From: Moniliella sp. 'wahieum' | Taxonomy: Eukaryota > Basidiomycota > Moniliellomycetes > Moniliellales > Moniliellaceae | Reading direction: 5' to 3' | DNA length: 64,000 nucleotides | Assembly: GCA_003971905.1 (NCBI GenBank) | Contig: RSEE01000089.1 | Location: 224,137 to 288,136 of the forward strand | Shown: piece after piece, positions 47,816 to 59,075 of the stretch | Layout: each line of letters opens with the position of its first letter | How positions within the stretch are numbered: position 1 is the first letter of the stretch | The notes under the pieces: model-generated | What the model saw: only the letters and a program-made list of their open reading frames with translations | What the model was told of the DNA's origin: nothing | Databases searched by the model: none | Made by a program: the position numbers and the translations under genes

Positions 47816-48616
47816 TGGAGGGCGTGCGCCTTGTTGTTGTTCGGATGCGGAAACAATGTACCCTCTCCTCTCCTCCGCCCGCACTTGGGCTCCGCATGTC
47901 TTGGCACCATTCGAATCAATCAGACCGTCTACACGTACCATGCTTGCAGCTGGTTGGCTGAGCCGGAGAACCGTGCTGTTGCCGACGACTGAGCATTCAA
48001 TAGTCACTAGTCATGGTGCATCTACCTGCTAGTCGTACGATACAGCTTACCTGTCACGGGCTGCGGTGGACATGAGATGGTCCGACCCAAGCTAAGGTCC
48101 GCCTGCTCCGCACATGCCCAGTAGAGCGTGCTCCGCAGGCCAACCAAGTGTGATGATGGTTGGCTAAATTAAGTGCCGTGGCGGCGTCTGCCGTCCCGTC
48201 CCCGTTTCCGTTAAGTTCCTTTCTCGGTCGCGCCTGTGGCGATCAACCTCGCTTTGACATGTCTTCCTTTCTACACACCCCCTCAGCTCTTGTATCCGTT
48301 TCCCTTTTGATCTTGCCTGTACCCCTGGTTGATGGGGATTTTCCCCCACCTTCCATTCTCGTCTCGACCCTCTCGTCCTTTCCCACCTATCCTCTCCGCC
48401 GACTCCTGCCCGTTTTCCAGCCAATTGATCCAGTGCAGGCAGCTTGCTCTTGTTAGCGTCCGACTTCTCCTCCGACCTCGTTCCCAGCCATTCGTCAGTC
48501 CAGCCGCGCGAGCCTTCCTTTGGTCGCGTCGATTCCCAGTCTCTATTCGGTCTCCGTTCAGGCAGTGTTTGTCCGCCGCTGCCTCATCCCGTCCCGAAGT
48601 CCCGAAGGCTTCAGAC
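47816..48616. other. Intergenic region
   Basis: No gene recognised. Pyrimidine-rich sequence from about 48180 to 48610 precedes the next candidate exon and may be its promoter/leader. Confidence 0.4.
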
Positions 48617-48742
48617 ATGTTACTACGGCCCAAGCCGGTGCAGACGCAGCCTTGCCATACGTGCATCCGCCCACTAAAGGCCTCTCCTCTCGTCCCTAGC
48701 TCCGCTCGGATTCACCAATCAGCCCAAGCCCGAAACTACCGT
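48617..48742 (+). CDS. Candidate first exon of a mitochondrial protein (broken or unfinished gene)
   Basis: ATG at 48617 opens exactly 42 codons, beginning MLLRPKPVQTQPCHTC and ending SAQARNYR, followed immediately by GTAAGTC. The text is Arg/Ser/Ala-rich with no acidic residues, like a mitochondrial presequence. No continuing exon can be recognised downstream, where repeat-derived sequence begins within about 200 bp. Either later exons are too diverged for me to see, or the gene was cut by the repeats. Confidence 0.35.
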
Positions 48743-48959
48743 GTAAGTCGTCCTTCCGTCTCCTAAGGGATTGTACGCCAAGAACCTGGGCGAGCCCCCT
48801 GGCGGGCATCGCCCGTGACAGCTGTGGTGAAGAATAGCATATTGTATACTTACCCGCGAGTGCGGACATCCTGGTTATATGCAAAAGTGGGGAAATGTGA
48901 AAAGGTAACTCAAACAAAAGAACCATGCAGGTTTAGACCACCAATCGGTTCGCCCATAA

Positions 48960-49860
48960 AGCACGTCAAGCCAAACTAGTACCGAACCAAACTAGGACCG
49001 ATCCAAACTAGAATCGAACCAAAGATATGAGTATCAACCCAGGTGTGGTCCGATACTCAACACGTGTCCTCGGTTAAAGGAACGGCTTCTTTCCCTCTCA
49101 ACATCTGAGGAGGAGGTGAAGGAGTGCACGCTTCCACGTGCGCCATCTCACCTTTCCACGTTTTAAAGCAATGAAGAGGTATGCCCTTTTCTTCTTCGGT
49201 CATTGCGCATACTATCGGCGTCAGGCCACGCCTGTGCCGACCATCCTTGGAGCCGGGATTGGATATTAATTGACCGCTCCTCCTTCCTTCAGTCTTTAGG
49301 CATACTATCCAAATGGGTTCTTGCTCACACCACGCCCCTCCGACTTTCTTCGAATGTCGAGGTTGCGAGTCAAGCCTCTTCTCTCTTTCGCACACCCTCA
49401 TTCCTAGTTGTTCGTCGGAGGCGCGAGTCAAAGTCATATTGTGGGAGCGAGAAACGGACGTGGGTAGTAGAGGTGCTGTCGGCCCGCCGGCCAATGATCG
49501 CTTCTCAGCGCTCCTCTGGCCTGACAGCCAGGGTTCGCACGTCACAGGCACCGAGACTCTCCCATTTTGTAGACCCCTGTAGCGACGTCTAAAGACTCTC
49601 TGACCCGGAAGACACCTATAATAGTTTCTCAAGTAAGAGCTATCCGTGAGTGACAATCAAGTAACGAGGTGAGCGAGAGGTAAGGGAATGGGAAGGAGAG
49701 GTGGTGGCGAAGAGGGCTGTACAAGCTATGGGGCAGGAGGCGAACACGTGGCCTTCTGGCCTTCGACCCTGTACAAAGACAGTAGGAGGGCCCCAAAAAG
49801 CACACAATGAATAATAGTCTCGCGTCGCCATATCAGGTTATGGCATGGAGGCAAGTGTTT
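48960..49860. other. Transition into the repeat array
   Basis: Near 48970-49030 a short word, roughly CCAAACTAG(T/G/A)ACCGA, recurs three times (periodic, about 20 bp). The minus frame at 49656-49057 is open but has no ATG at its start and no recognisable domain. Otherwise nothing seen. Confidence 0.35.
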
Positions 49861-49861
49861 G

Positions 49862-50220
49862 GAATATATCCGTAGCCACACCATTAACAAGGGAAGAACA
49901 GGATGGCTCCAGTATTGCTGATGCTACGTCTAAGTGGTATTACTACGAAGTGACGCTAGGAGGATAGCGTGGTTACGGGGGGCGGAGTTCGTTTGGCAGG
50001 GGCGAGCATGCACATTGGGAGGGCTATGAGACGTAGCTGCTCATTGGCAGTGGGCGGTGGGGACGGGGTGTCTTAGTACGGAAGGAGCGCTGGACGGGGG
50101 CTACGTGTGGGAAGTCACAGAAGGTGCGGGGGCGCAGGTGGAGAGGGGGAGGTGGCAAAAAGAATGGCGGCACCGAAAATTCCCACATGTGCCTCTTTCA
50201 CTGCGGTATATACTGAATAG
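49862..50220 (+). repeat. Composite repeat module X, copy 1
   Basis: Similar over its length to 58683-59075. Shared text includes AGCCACAC(C/T)AT(T/C)AACA, GTAGCTGCTCA(T/C)TGG and AGAATGGCGGCACCGA, followed by ATTCCCACATGTG. By eye the two copies are clearly related but diverged. No convincing protein. Confidence 0.7.
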
Positions 50221-50650
50221 TGCGGATGGTCCCGGCAGGCGCGAGAGCAATGTCGAGCGAGTGGCGGGAGGGAACGCGGGGAAGGGCAACATAAGTGATA
50301 TTGGTTCCTTCCCACAGTTCCCGCTTCTGCTAACATACTCCTCGCCACCGTAGACGGCACCAGTCAAATCTTCCCCGCTGGGTTGTGGGCCTGGAAACTC
50401 TCCGTATACACTGAGTGCCTTACATTTGCTCGTTCGCCTGTCGTGGTCACCGTCCCAACCTGATTTCGTGAAAAGGAGGGTAATTGAGTGTTAAGGAGAG
50501 GGGAGGGCAGGGTTGATCGATGAAAGTGGGCGAGTGTATTCCCTTGTCTGGAGTTGGAAGATAGTTGTTGCGAGGCACAGTGGGTGAGCCAAAGATGCCA
50601 GTCACAGTCTCCCTCCTCCTTATGCCGTCGGTGAGGCCACCTCCGAGGGG
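50220..50650 (+). repeat. Composite repeat module Y, copy 1
   Basis: Matches 52005-53040 in order: TGCGGATGGTC(C/G), GCAGGCGCGA, GTGGCGGGAGGG, then ATTGGTTCCTTCCCAC, GTTGTGGGCCTGG, GCTCGTTCGCCTGTCGTGG, GTGTATTCCCTTG and CTGGAGTTGGAAGATAG. Copy 2 carries extra sequence between about 52080 and 52545. Confidence 0.75.
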
Positions 50651-51955
50651 CGGTCCAGTCTAGATTTGGCTTGGCCATTGGCTCACGAGCGCTGCCTTTG
50701 GAATAGCGTAGGTGGACCTTGACTTGATTTGGATCGAAACTGCTGTTCAGCGGCTTCGGCGACCCGGTTGCAGCCGACCGGCGCCGGACTTAAAGCGTGT
50801 GAGCCAGCACTGCGATGCGCGCTCCCCCTTGCCTCGTCTCTGTGCATTACGGTGGGCCGCACGGTTGCGCCTGCACCCGGACTGGTGGGGACGGAGTAGG
50901 TGGTGGTGGTGGTGGAGGATGAGCGGATTACGGCGCTCAACCGGGCTAGTAACCACTTTCGAGGGTTGAATATTGAATCGACACAGCCAGCCGCTGTGAT
51001 TCACGACGTGCGATACAAGCGACGCATATCTCGCCCACACCAATAAGCACCACCCGCCGCGCGTCTGCTGTAACCTGCCCCTCCCGCCTTGCACCCGACC
51101 CACGTCCTGCCTCGGGACCGGATCGACATCTCACTACGCAACATCGCCTCGTTCTCCTCGCCCTTAGGCGTAGATGAGGGGAACAACAGTCAGGTAGGGT
51201 GTGGTTCTTATGCATTCCATGCCGACCGTCTGTGCGAGAGGATGGAAGTACGAAGAAAACCGCAGGGAGCCCGTGAGTGCGGTCCCTCACGCTGCAACCA
51301 GAGCCAGCCATCCCACAAACATGCCCCTCAACAAGCAAGGACGACAGACTTTCGGCCCAGCTCTGGCAATCGGCGGCGTGATGGAAACGGGGGTCTGGAC
51401 CGGACCTCACCATTTTCGGGTACTGACACATTCTCACACGCGTCCTGAGGGCGAGGTTGATGGATCGAGCCACCTTCTTACCCCACATGACAGAGCAAAA
51501 CGAGGCCACCAGACCAATTTGACTGGACTCACTGCCACAGCAGTACAACAAAAGTGCCTTGGACACATCGACCAAATTAGTGCACGCATCCAGAACGTTC
51601 TGCGGATACACGTCTTGCTCGTCTTGCATTCTTGGGCAGTCCGAGGACTGCGAATCCCTAGTCCGGTTCCTAGGCTGTGGGTTTGCGACATGATCCGGAG
51701 AGAATTAAAGCAAAAGCGCCTTTTGATCCATGCCTTACCGGGATGGTGCGTTTGGATGGGGTTATATCCTTATACCTTATAGCTCGCACAGCGGAAGTGC
51801 AACCTCAGGCGTAGTCACCCGTAGGGAAGACCAAGGGAACAGAGCTAGTAGGCACCCGTTGCACAAGGATTGTATGTTGGCGCTTTGCTTTGGGCTCCGT
51901 GTCGAACAAGGTGTTCATCTCGTTACATAGCGCGTGTGCCGGAGGACGGCGGCGA
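50650..51955 (+). repeat. Composite repeat module Z, copy 1
   Basis: Begins GGGGCGGTCCAG. Related to 53040-53760 in its first half and to 55900-56890 in its second. Possible decayed coding text on the plus strand (ISLRNIASFSSPLGVDEGNN, then RGHQTNLTGLTA and LRIHVLLVLHSWAVRG) is shared with copy 3 but is interrupted in every copy. A 227-codon minus frame also exists. I cannot decide which strand, if any, once coded, and no family is recognised. Confidence 0.7.
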
Positions 51956-52004
51956 GCGGTCCGGCGTTCCTCCCGCATAAGCCATGCCAGGGGACAAACT
52001 GTGC

Positions 52005-53040
52005 TGCGGATGGTCGCAGCAGGCGCGAAAGCGATTTCGAGGTAGTGGCGGGAGGGGACGAGGGGGGAAGGGCAACATAAGCTGACCATGCAGAGGAGTA
52101 TGAGGCGGGGATACCCACATATCGCAAGCTTTGGCCCTGGACTTTTTGATAGTCATTATGTCAACTGACAGGGGCAATGGGGATGTATAACAGCTGTGAA
52201 TAGGGCAGTCGCCATCGAGAGGCGGGAGACGGTCATGAGCGGACCGGTGGTCGTTCCCGAGCTGACAAACGATGGAAGGTTGACCGGGGTGGAACGAAAA
52301 TGAGACTGGCATGCCAGTGACCAACTCTGCACCGGGTTAGGACGTCATTTCACCGCCTCCGCCTCTTTCCTCGTTCTCTTCCCTACAGCCACTGATCACC
52401 TTCGGCCACCCACCAACGGACTCGTGTGCTGCGCTCGTTCTTTACCGTCAACGGATCAACATGTCCTGGTAAGCCCCGACTCCAACGGTTCATGACCCTT
52501 GTTGCGTTCCTTGTTTCGGCCTTGTTTGTGGCTTGTGTTTTTTCGAAATGAGATTGGTTCCTTCCCACGTTTCCGACCTCTGCCAACGTACACTTCGCCA
52601 CCGTAACGGCACGACTCGAATCTTCTCCATTCGGTGTTGTGGGCCTGGGGCAATCCGTATGCAGTACCTTACATATGCTCGTTCGCGGCTGTCACATATG
52701 CTCGTTCGCGGCTGTCACATATGCTCGTTCGCCTGTCACATATGCTCGTTCGCCTGTCGTGGTCAGAACAGGGTAGCAGGAATGTACTGGAGGCAACGCG
52801 GTGCAGGATGAGGGAGGGATGATGCGTGTTGCGGTAGGGATGAACTGTAGACTCCCAGCACCGGCTCGAGGTTTGGGGAAAAGGAGGGTAATGGAGGGTC
52901 CAGGAGAGGGGAAGACAGGGATGAGGGTGGACAAGTGTATTCCCTTGGCTGGAGTTGGAAGATAGGTGTTGCGAGGCGCTGAGGGAGACAAAGATGGTCA
53001 TGGTCTCCCCCTTTCCTACACCCTCGGCGAGGGCCACACT
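52005..53040 (+). repeat. Composite repeat module Y, copy 2 (expanded)
   Basis: Follows module Z copy 1 almost directly, giving a tandem order X-Y-Z-Y-Z. Contains the CATATG tandem at 52671-52758 and an extra segment of about 470 bp. Confidence 0.7.
52671..52758 (+). repeat. Four-unit tandem of 23/21 bp with CATATG core
   Basis: Two 23-bp units ACATATGCTCGTTCGCGGCT+GTC (52671-52716) then two 21-bp units lacking GG (52717-52758). The corresponding place in Y copy 1 (near 50430) has a single unit, so the expansion happened after duplication. Confidence 0.92.
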
Positions 53041-53760
53041 TGAGGGGCGGTCCAGTATGGATTTGGTTTGTTCACAGCCGCGCAGCCGCTGCTTTTGGAA
53101 TGGTGTTGGTGGGCCGACTTGATTTGGATCAGGACCGCTGGTCAGCGGCTTCGGCGGCCCGGGTTCAGCTTGCCTCCGGTGTACCGGCACCGCCACGCGC
53201 GTTCTCCCCCACATCGTGTCTGTGCATCACGCTCGGGGGCCACGGTCGTGCGAGCGCCCCGAATTGCATGCCGTGGGTAAGGAATACGAGAAGGATCGGC
53301 AGGAGTTGGACTGGCGGGGATGGAGTGGGAGGGGGCGATGGTGGAGACGGACGTGGTGGGCGTTCGACGCTCAACCGGGTTACCCACTTTTGTTGGGTCG
53401 AATCGGCCGCCAGCCCTGCATTGCTTCATTCGCGCAATTTACCACGACGCAAGCGACCTCCACCGTCCGCATCGACAAGCAAAACACTCGCCGGGCGTCT
53501 GCTGCCCCACCGCCAGCTGCCCTCCTTGTCCCCGATCCCGCCCCATCGCGTCCAGACACCAAAGACATCCGACTATATACCATCCGCTTGCCCCCCACAC
53601 CCTTCGGTGTGGATCCAAGAAAAAGCCGCGTTCTAAGGGGTTCTCATGCATTACACACTGGCCGCTTGGGAGGATGGACGTACGAAGCAATGCGCAGGCA
53701 ACCCGTTAGTGCTGTCACTAAGGTCGCTCACGACACAATCAAGCTAGAGTCATGATCAAC
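53040..53760 (+). repeat. Composite repeat module Z, copy 2
   Basis: Starts GGGGCGGTCCAGTATGG and shares GACTTGATTTGGATC and CAGCGGCTTCGGCG with copy 1. It ends in text (DIRLYTIRLPPTPFGVD, HTGRLGGWTYEAMRRQPVSA) parallel to copies 1 and 3. Possible further diverged continuation to about 54330 (HRFRAPTYPP). Confidence 0.65.
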
Positions 53761-54580
53761 TAACACGCCCCGCAACCATGACCGTCAGAAACACTTAACC
53801 CTTGCCCCACGTCTGGCACATCAGCTCTTTATGCGCGTTCGGCCGCCTACCATCGTCCACCGCGGCTCTGTAACCAGGCCGTGATGGGAAGAGACCTTGG
53901 GCCAGCCTCATCGTTTTCGGGCACCTACATACCCTCCATAGAGTGCTGGTGGCGCGGTGACGGTGGAACAGCCTACTCCCCACCAATGCGAAATGTAAGC
54001 AACTTGGGCCCCGCAGAGAACATGAACCACGTGCACACCGACCAAATTGGCGCACCGGGCCCAACCTAGGTCGGTAACCCAGAGAGGCGGGCACCGCGAC
54101 CAAGCACATCACGAAGGAACAGTCAACATCAGTCAGCGTCTCATCCAGCAGGCCGTACACTCCATGACTGACCCACATTCCTTGGGCTGGAGCGAGGCGA
54201 TCTGCAGGTGCGCAACCCCGTCTTCCTCGGCACCAGGTCGCGGCAGAAGCTGGCCAAGATTCGACCCACATCTTCCTAATGGTCATCGATATCTTGCAAC
54301 GCCTGTCCGGTGTTCTCATCACCCACGCCCCCGGTCACCGTAGACAGCGGGTCCTGGCCACCCGCCACCATTCGAGCTTGTCATTGCCTGGAGAAGTGTT
54401 TGATTGGCGGCGGAGGAAATGCCGCTCAGTATAGCGTGGCGATCACTTGCTTCATCCATCGGCTATTGTCCTGCGCCTAGCGTATTGGTACCTGTTTGGC
54501 GGCCTGGTCAGTACGTCACTGGAGAACAAGAGTTGGGTGGTCCCGTACATGATGAACAGCAAGTGGATCTAGTAGCAGTG

Positions 54581-54967
54581 TCAATGTGGCGCAGAAAAGA
54601 GGGAAACTGTATTGGCACGTCTCGCACTTCGGCGCGGACGAATGTCCGAAATGAATAGGGTGGTGCTATAGACTTGTCGCATACGAACAGGCTCCAAAAG
54701 CGGACCGACGAGATGTCCCACCGCCTCACAGAGTGCCTTGATGGAAGCGTCAACACCATCTTGGTCGCAGCACCACCGCAGGGGACAGGTGCGATATGAG
54801 CCCATTCGCATCAGGGATACCAGCAGGCCCACTGCAATGGAAGGCACCATATGCAACCCCGTCTTACCAGTGCCTTGAATAGAAGCAACAGAAATACCAC
54901 CACTGTTGGCACTCGAAAGCCTAAGCCACCCATACGGGTTGGCAAGGAGAAAAGAGCTTTGTCCCAC
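54581..54967 (-). pseudogene. Unidentified coding remnant with a P-loop-like motif
   Basis: Open minus frame of 128 codons containing SVASIQGTGKTGLHMVPSIA and then VDASIKALCEAVGHLVGPL. GTGKT resembles a Walker A motif of helicases or other NTPases, but no second motif can be confirmed. It sits among repeat copies and has no clean start, so I treat it as a decayed fragment of unknown origin. Confidence 0.22.
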
Positions 54968-55899
54968 CTCAGACCAGCCGCAACACTCTCAGATCCGCCC
55001 CTCCCGGATTGCCTTCACATCACGCCAGTGCTACTTGTTCATCTGCTGGAGCTGGTCAGCCGGATCCTCCGCCCTCATCGAACGGGGCAGGTGCCGAATA
55101 TTCGGTTGCAGAGCCCCCCGCAACAAAGCAGCCGGTCCTGCAGCGGCAACCCGTGCAACGAGGGCGCAGAGCCGCCTGTGGCCCAACCTCACCGCCGCGT
55201 CGTCCGCCCTAGGACGCCTGCTTTGACCTGGCGGTGCGCAGGCGGCAAATCATCGATCGCTGGTGGCCAGGCCCCCTCGGGATCGGCCCTGAGGGAGGGG
55301 CAAACGTCGATCGAGGAGCCTCCCTGCCTGCCCGCCGTCGGAAGGAGCAAGCAGGTTAAACGCATCGCGATCGTTGAGATGATCTAGATAGGTAATTCCC
55401 AAGCGACCCGTGGCCTGCTTGAATAGACGTGGCACCATCGTGCTGCCAGGGCGCGAGGCTGCTGTGCGCTGCATCACTCGAATGGTCCTGAATCGGAACG
55501 CCAGGTTTTGTCCGCTTCGTTGGCAAGTTTGGGCTGAGTCCACGACTGCCTGGCGTAGCGGCTGTCGGTGTTACGCGAGTTCCCGCCGGACGCGGGCGCC
55601 CTCATAACGGCAGGCCACACGATTCGCCACGATCTCCAGGCGGTGGGCAAGGCGGATAAGAAGGAGGTGGTGGAGATGGAGAAGGAATCAGTTCAACTTG
55701 GCCGTGTCAGGAGGCGCCAGCGGCTTGTTGGTTCACCCGCCACAGGATCGTTTCAAGTTTCAATCGTGCAATCAGTCCTGCTCGGGTGACCGGTGACCGG
55801 TGACCGGTGACCCCAGCCGCCTCCATCGCCCAGACGAACCAGTTCGGTAAGCACCGCTCGGACTGCGTCTTTTGCCACCGCCAGCTGGCGTTTGTCCTG
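54968..55899. other. Unassigned stretch within the repeat array
   Basis: Contains protein-like pieces on the plus strand (REFPPDAGALITAGHTIRHD, then DKKEVVEMEKESVQLG near 55575-55710) without a gene I can assemble, and an ACCGGTG quadruple heptamer at 55785-55813. Confidence 0.35.
55785..55813 (+). repeat. ACCGGTG heptamer tandem
   Basis: Three full GACCGGT units with flanking partial ones; ACCGGT palindrome plus G spacer. Confidence 0.9.
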
Positions 55900-56890
55900 C
55901 TCCCGACCCACACATCCCGCCCAGAGACGGGATCAACATCCCACTACGCACCATCGCCTCGTTCCCCTCGCTCTTGGGCGTAGACCAGAGGAACAACAGT
56001 CGGGTAGGGTGTGGTTCTCATGCATTCCATGCCGACCGGCTGTTTAGGGGATGGACGTACGAAGAAAATCGCAGGGAACCCGTGAGTGCGGTCCCTCACG
56101 TCGCGAGCCAGAGCCGACCATCACACAAACATGGGCCTCAAGTAGGACGACCGAAACAAGGCTTCATCCCGTCCAGCCCACGAGGTCTTGGGGCGCGCCC
56201 GGCCCACTCCACGCGCTGGCTACTTTCGGCCCAGCTTTGGCTTGGCAATCGGCGGTGTGACCGGAGCGGGAGTCGGCAACGGACCTCACCATTTTCGGGT
56301 ACGGTCCTGATGGCGAGGTTGGTGGGTTGAGTCTCCTTACGCCAAACGTCAGAGCAAAAAATGGCCACCACACCAATTTGACTGAACTCGCTGCCATACT
56401 GCTCGAAGAGTCGTACACCAAGAGTGCTTTGGACACATTGGTGGCCAAAGTAGAGCACACAGTCCAGAACGCTCTGCGGATACACATCTTGCTCTTCTTG
56501 CATTCTTGGGCAGCCAAAGCACCGCGAATGCCTAGTCCGGCTCCAAGGCCGTGGGTTTGGCAACATGGTCGGCAGGGAAATCAAGCAAAAGCGCCTTGAT
56601 CCATGTCCTACAGGGGTGGTGCGTTTGGGCGGGGTGATCCTTATACCTTTGCTCGCGCAGCGCAAGAGTCCGAGCGGCAAGGAAAATGAGGAATGACAAC
56701 CAACGCTTGCTCTCCACTGGCAGTATGCCAAAGCAGCCCTGGACTAACCACAGGCGTAGCCACTCTCAAGGAAGACCAAGGGAACAGAGTTAGACACCCG
56801 TTACACTAAAATTGTACGTTGGTACGTTGCTTTGGCCTCCGCGTCGAACAAGGTGATCATCTCCTTCTTGCATAGCGCGTGTGCCGACGG
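55900..56890 (+). repeat. Composite repeat module Z, copy 3
   Basis: Parallels 51070-51955: CACTACGCA(C/A)CATCGCCTCGTTC, then GGTGTGGTTCT(C/T)ATGCATTC and GTGAGTGCGGTCCCTCACG, CGGACCTCACCATTTTCGGG, GTTCTTGCATTCTTGGGCAG-like text and the trailing GAAGACCAAGGGAACAGAG. It lacks modules X and Y in front. Confidence 0.72.
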
Positions 56891-58682
56891 GGCGGCAACG
56901 AGTGGATGGCAGACACGACGTAGGATAGGCGTCGCGCGTCTTGTCCCCGAAGGACCAAAGGTGCTAGGCCGTTCAATATGGATGGGTTCTTTGGAGCACC
57001 TGCGTTAGCCATCGTATTCTCAGCGCGGGTAACAGTGGCGTGGGAGCGTCCAATTCGCTCCGGATTGTTGGATGGGTCGGGCTCTACCATAGTGGCTGGA
57101 ATGTCCTGCGACCCAGTCATGACCCCGTGGTTAGGAAACGTGAGCGGTTTTCACATGTCCCTTCCTGGCCAAAGCCCAACCAGGGCCTTCCGTACCCACC
57201 GAAGGGAGAGCGGTGCGCGCACTTGCCTTGCGAGGACGTCTGCCCTTCGTCAAGTAGAGCAGTTCTTGCGCTTTCACCGCGTAAGCGTCGCATGCCTGTG
57301 AATAAGAGGCATTGATGCCGCCAGTTTCCTTGTTGTGTAAGTACGTCCTTTGCAATTACTGCTGGTGTTGTTTCGTCGTCTGAGTCGGTTGTCCGTATTT
57401 CGCTCCACAAGAGGGCACAAGATAGTGTGGCCAACGTACCATCACCACAATCTGGGCCAGTAAGTTTTTGGCGAAATGCATGGAGCACCAAGTGTTGCAG
57501 AGATACCGCCCAGATTGGTAGCAGCTAATCACATCGTTGCTCGCGGCGGCAACGGTGGCCACATGAGCACAGCACTGCACGCAAACAGTACCAACATCGA
57601 CCCACAATGACATGAAAATAGCAGCATTGCCATACGTCATGACATGCGGGCAAGTCGACAAGTATATACGTAATTCGTGCAAGGAGGACGGGCTGCACGG
57701 GATGAAGCACTAGGAGGCGCGTCGCACGTTTGCCCCACCGCACCAACCAAAGAAGGGAATTCCACTTTCGAGGGGCGCGGCATCTTGGAAGAGTTGACAT
57801 AAAAGTAAAAGGACATACAGGCAGCAATCATGGAGCCAGAACATCAAACATTCCTTGCGCCGGCGTTTGAAGATAGTGGTCACAACGTATGCATGCCCCT
57901 CCAGAGCATCCACATATAGCACGCAGCCCCAGGCCACGTCAAAAACAAGTACAGAGGACGGCGCACTTTCGTGGGTGTCAAAGAAAATACAGAGAACCTG
58001 GCGATGCGCAGGAAGGCTCCGGGGCACATTGGCCATCCCTAGTCGACAGGGAAAACGTAGAACAGGGGAACACATGCGTGGTCAAGAGGCGATGTGTGTT
58101 GCTAAATGGCCATGCCACCTCCTTCTTCCCAGACGTTCCGAGTAGACGCAGTTGTAGCACAGTCCCTTGTCTTCCGAGTTCGGTGGGGGCGAGGATTGCT
58201 GCAAGCACTGCATGTATACAGCCGATGAGTAAGCTGACTTTCGTATGTTCTTTTTGGGACGTGTGTGTCGGCGGGTGAAAGGAATGCGAAGTGGTCTCGA
58301 TGCTTCGCGCCGGGTTGGTACAAATAACGCTCACAGTTTGAACAAAGCGGCGATAAGGATGAAATGCTCAGCAGCCCCTCTGGAAACGAACATGCTCGTG
58401 GGCACTGCTCCATCCCGCTTGTTTTGAGAGGAGGGGATTGAGCACCTGCTTCGGCGAATGGAGCCCTGGCTTTGTACCCACGATACCTCGAAAGGTCTCA
58501 CATTGATCGCGCCGCCGAGGTCAGCAGGGCCAACGCGCATGCTGAAAGTGCTGGCCGGAACAATGGCTTGGCATACGCGGTGGTGGTGGTGGTGGGCAAA
58601 GGGAGCAGGCGGACAGCCCAGACCAACAGCGATGCCAACCCTGTCGATGCATGTGCACGGGCTCATCGGCAGTAGGGTTGGG
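56891..58682. other. Unassigned region in the repeat array
   Basis: Open frames on both strands have some protein-like pieces, for example minus near 57960-57720 (CIFFDTHESAPSSVLVFDVA) and near 57520-57370 (CSMHFAKNLLAQIVVMVRW). None can be joined into a recognisable gene. Possibly decayed mobile-element coding sequence. Confidence 0.3.
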
Positions 58683-59075
58683 ATTAGATCAGCAGCCACA
58701 CTATCAACACCTAAGGGAAGAAGGTATAATTCCAGAATCGCTGGTGTTGCATTCAAGTGGTGTTAGTACGAAAAGAAGAGGGTGGGTATGAGTACCACTG
58801 GGCGGAGAGTCAGGGCGGGGGGGGGGGGGGGTCGGTCGTTTGGGCAGGGCGAGTGTGCAATGTTGGGGTATACTGTATGGCGTGTAGCTGCTCACTGGTG
58901 GGGCGGTGGGGACGGGGGCTCTTATTAGTACGCATGGGGGCTCTGGACGGGGCTACATGGGCTGAAGAGGGGCGTGAGGGCTCAACTGGAACGGAAGAGG
59001 ACACAGAAAGAATGGCGGCACCGAGGATTCCCACATGTGAATCTCTTCTATCGCTGTGTATATAATGACTGGGTT
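58683..59075 (+). repeat. Composite repeat module X, copy 2
   Basis: Counterpart of 49862-50220 in the same orientation, with a 16-G run near 58817-58832 where copy 1 has a shorter G-rich segment. It ends just before the sequence that abuts the rDNA. Confidence 0.7.

Noticed and set aside
51201-51782. Intact gene in module Z copy 1
   Set aside because: The open frame is not preserved in copies 2 and 3, and the shared peptide text shifts frame between copies, so I treat it as repeat.
52671-52758. CRISPR-like array
   Set aside because: Units are directly adjacent with no unique spacers, in a fungal nuclear context.
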